Shown one piece after another: positions 14,035 to 14,067 of a stretch of 14,067 bases of DNA. Position numbers and translations under genes: made by a program. The stretch's first letter is position 1; every line of letters begins with the position of its first letter. The stretch is from Deltaproteobacteria bacterium (GTDB lineage Bacteria; Desulfobacterota_C; Deferrisomatia; Deferrisomatales; JACRMM01): positions 1-14,067 of the forward strand of contig JACRCS010000633.1 of the NCBI GenBank assembly GCA_016218905.1, in the 5' to 3' direction. The notes under the pieces are model-generated. The model was not told the origin of the DNA. It ran no database searches and worked only from the letters and a program-made list of their open reading frames with translations.

Positions 14035-14067
14035 TCGACCTGAACGCCGTCCGGGCCGGGCTGGTGA
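14034..14067 (+). mobile_element. Possible REP-associated tyrosine transposase (RAYT, Y1_Tnp) fragment, cut by window
   Basis: The last codons read LDLNAVRAGLV in frame. RAYT-family transposases carry a strongly conserved 'DLNPVRAGLV' motif following the HUH/Tyr core, so this resembles an internal piece with Pro replaced by Ala. Homology begins exactly where the REP-like repeat tail ends, so the 5' part of the gene is absent or displaced; the 3' part lies beyond the window. Only about eleven residues support the call. The presence of REP-like palindromes next to it adds weight. Confidence 0.45.

Larger units (their letters stand above)
13566..14067. other. Gene-poor region of repeats and transposase remnants
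   Basis: 502 bp with no intact gene after the MFS stop. A small GGGG-CTGCAA-CCCC hairpin (13586-13599) follows the stop by about 20 bp but has a 4-bp stem and no T-tract, so it is a poor terminator. Then come the perfect palindrome CCCCCCGGGGGG (13620-13631), three G-rich direct repeats, two 70-bp palindromic units around an IS256 remnant, and a RAYT-like fragment at the edge. Each is listed separately. The layout is that of a sink for small mobile elements next to an operon end. Confidence 0.7.

Overview
The window looks like a piece of a high-GC Gram-negative genome, probably an environmental proteobacterium, myxobacterium/'Deltaproteobacteria' relative or Binatota-like lineage. The Gram-negative call rests on an outer-membrane barrel (DUF1302) with exported partner proteins. 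The lineage is a guess from gene content and the REP-like repeats, not a measurement. No rRNA, tRNA or CRISPR array was seen.

Left part (1-3687, minus strand): a DUF1302 outer-membrane protein, a DUF1329 periplasmic protein and a YCF48-like beta-propeller protein cut by the window edge. This is a recurrent gene set associated with handling hydrophobic compounds at the cell envelope, often followed by an RND/MMPL transporter, which would lie to the left of position 1. Upstream on the same strand is a 915-residue MalT/AlkS-type LuxR regulator (4052-6799).

Right part (7164-13565, plus strand): an SCP2-type thiolase, an acyl-CoA dehydrogenase, a PaaK-like acyl-CoA ligase, a fusion of a two-[4Fe-4S] ferredoxin with a nitroreductase, and an MFS transporter. 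Gaps are 45-110 bp and each gene has a recognisable start, so they are probably one catabolic operon. It would import an organic acid, activate it with CoA, oxidise it and cleave it thiolytically. No hydratase or hydroxyacyl-CoA dehydrogenase is present, so the pathway is incomplete here. The substrate cannot be read from sequence; aromatic, alicyclic or steroid-side-chain acids are reasonable guesses.

The most interesting signal is regulatory. A 16-bp palindromic motif, CCGTTC-N4-GRACGG, occurs twice in tandem upstream of the DUF1302 operon and once, as part of a perfect 18-bp palindrome, upstream of the thiolase operon. This suggests the envelope and CoA-catabolic operons form one regulon. 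A weaker version lies at the likely start point of the regulator gene.

The right end (13566-14067) has no intact gene. It holds G-rich direct repeats, two near-identical 70-bp REP/MITE-like palindromic units flanking a decayed IS256-family transposase fragment, and, at the edge, ten codons resembling a REP-associated tyrosine transposase.
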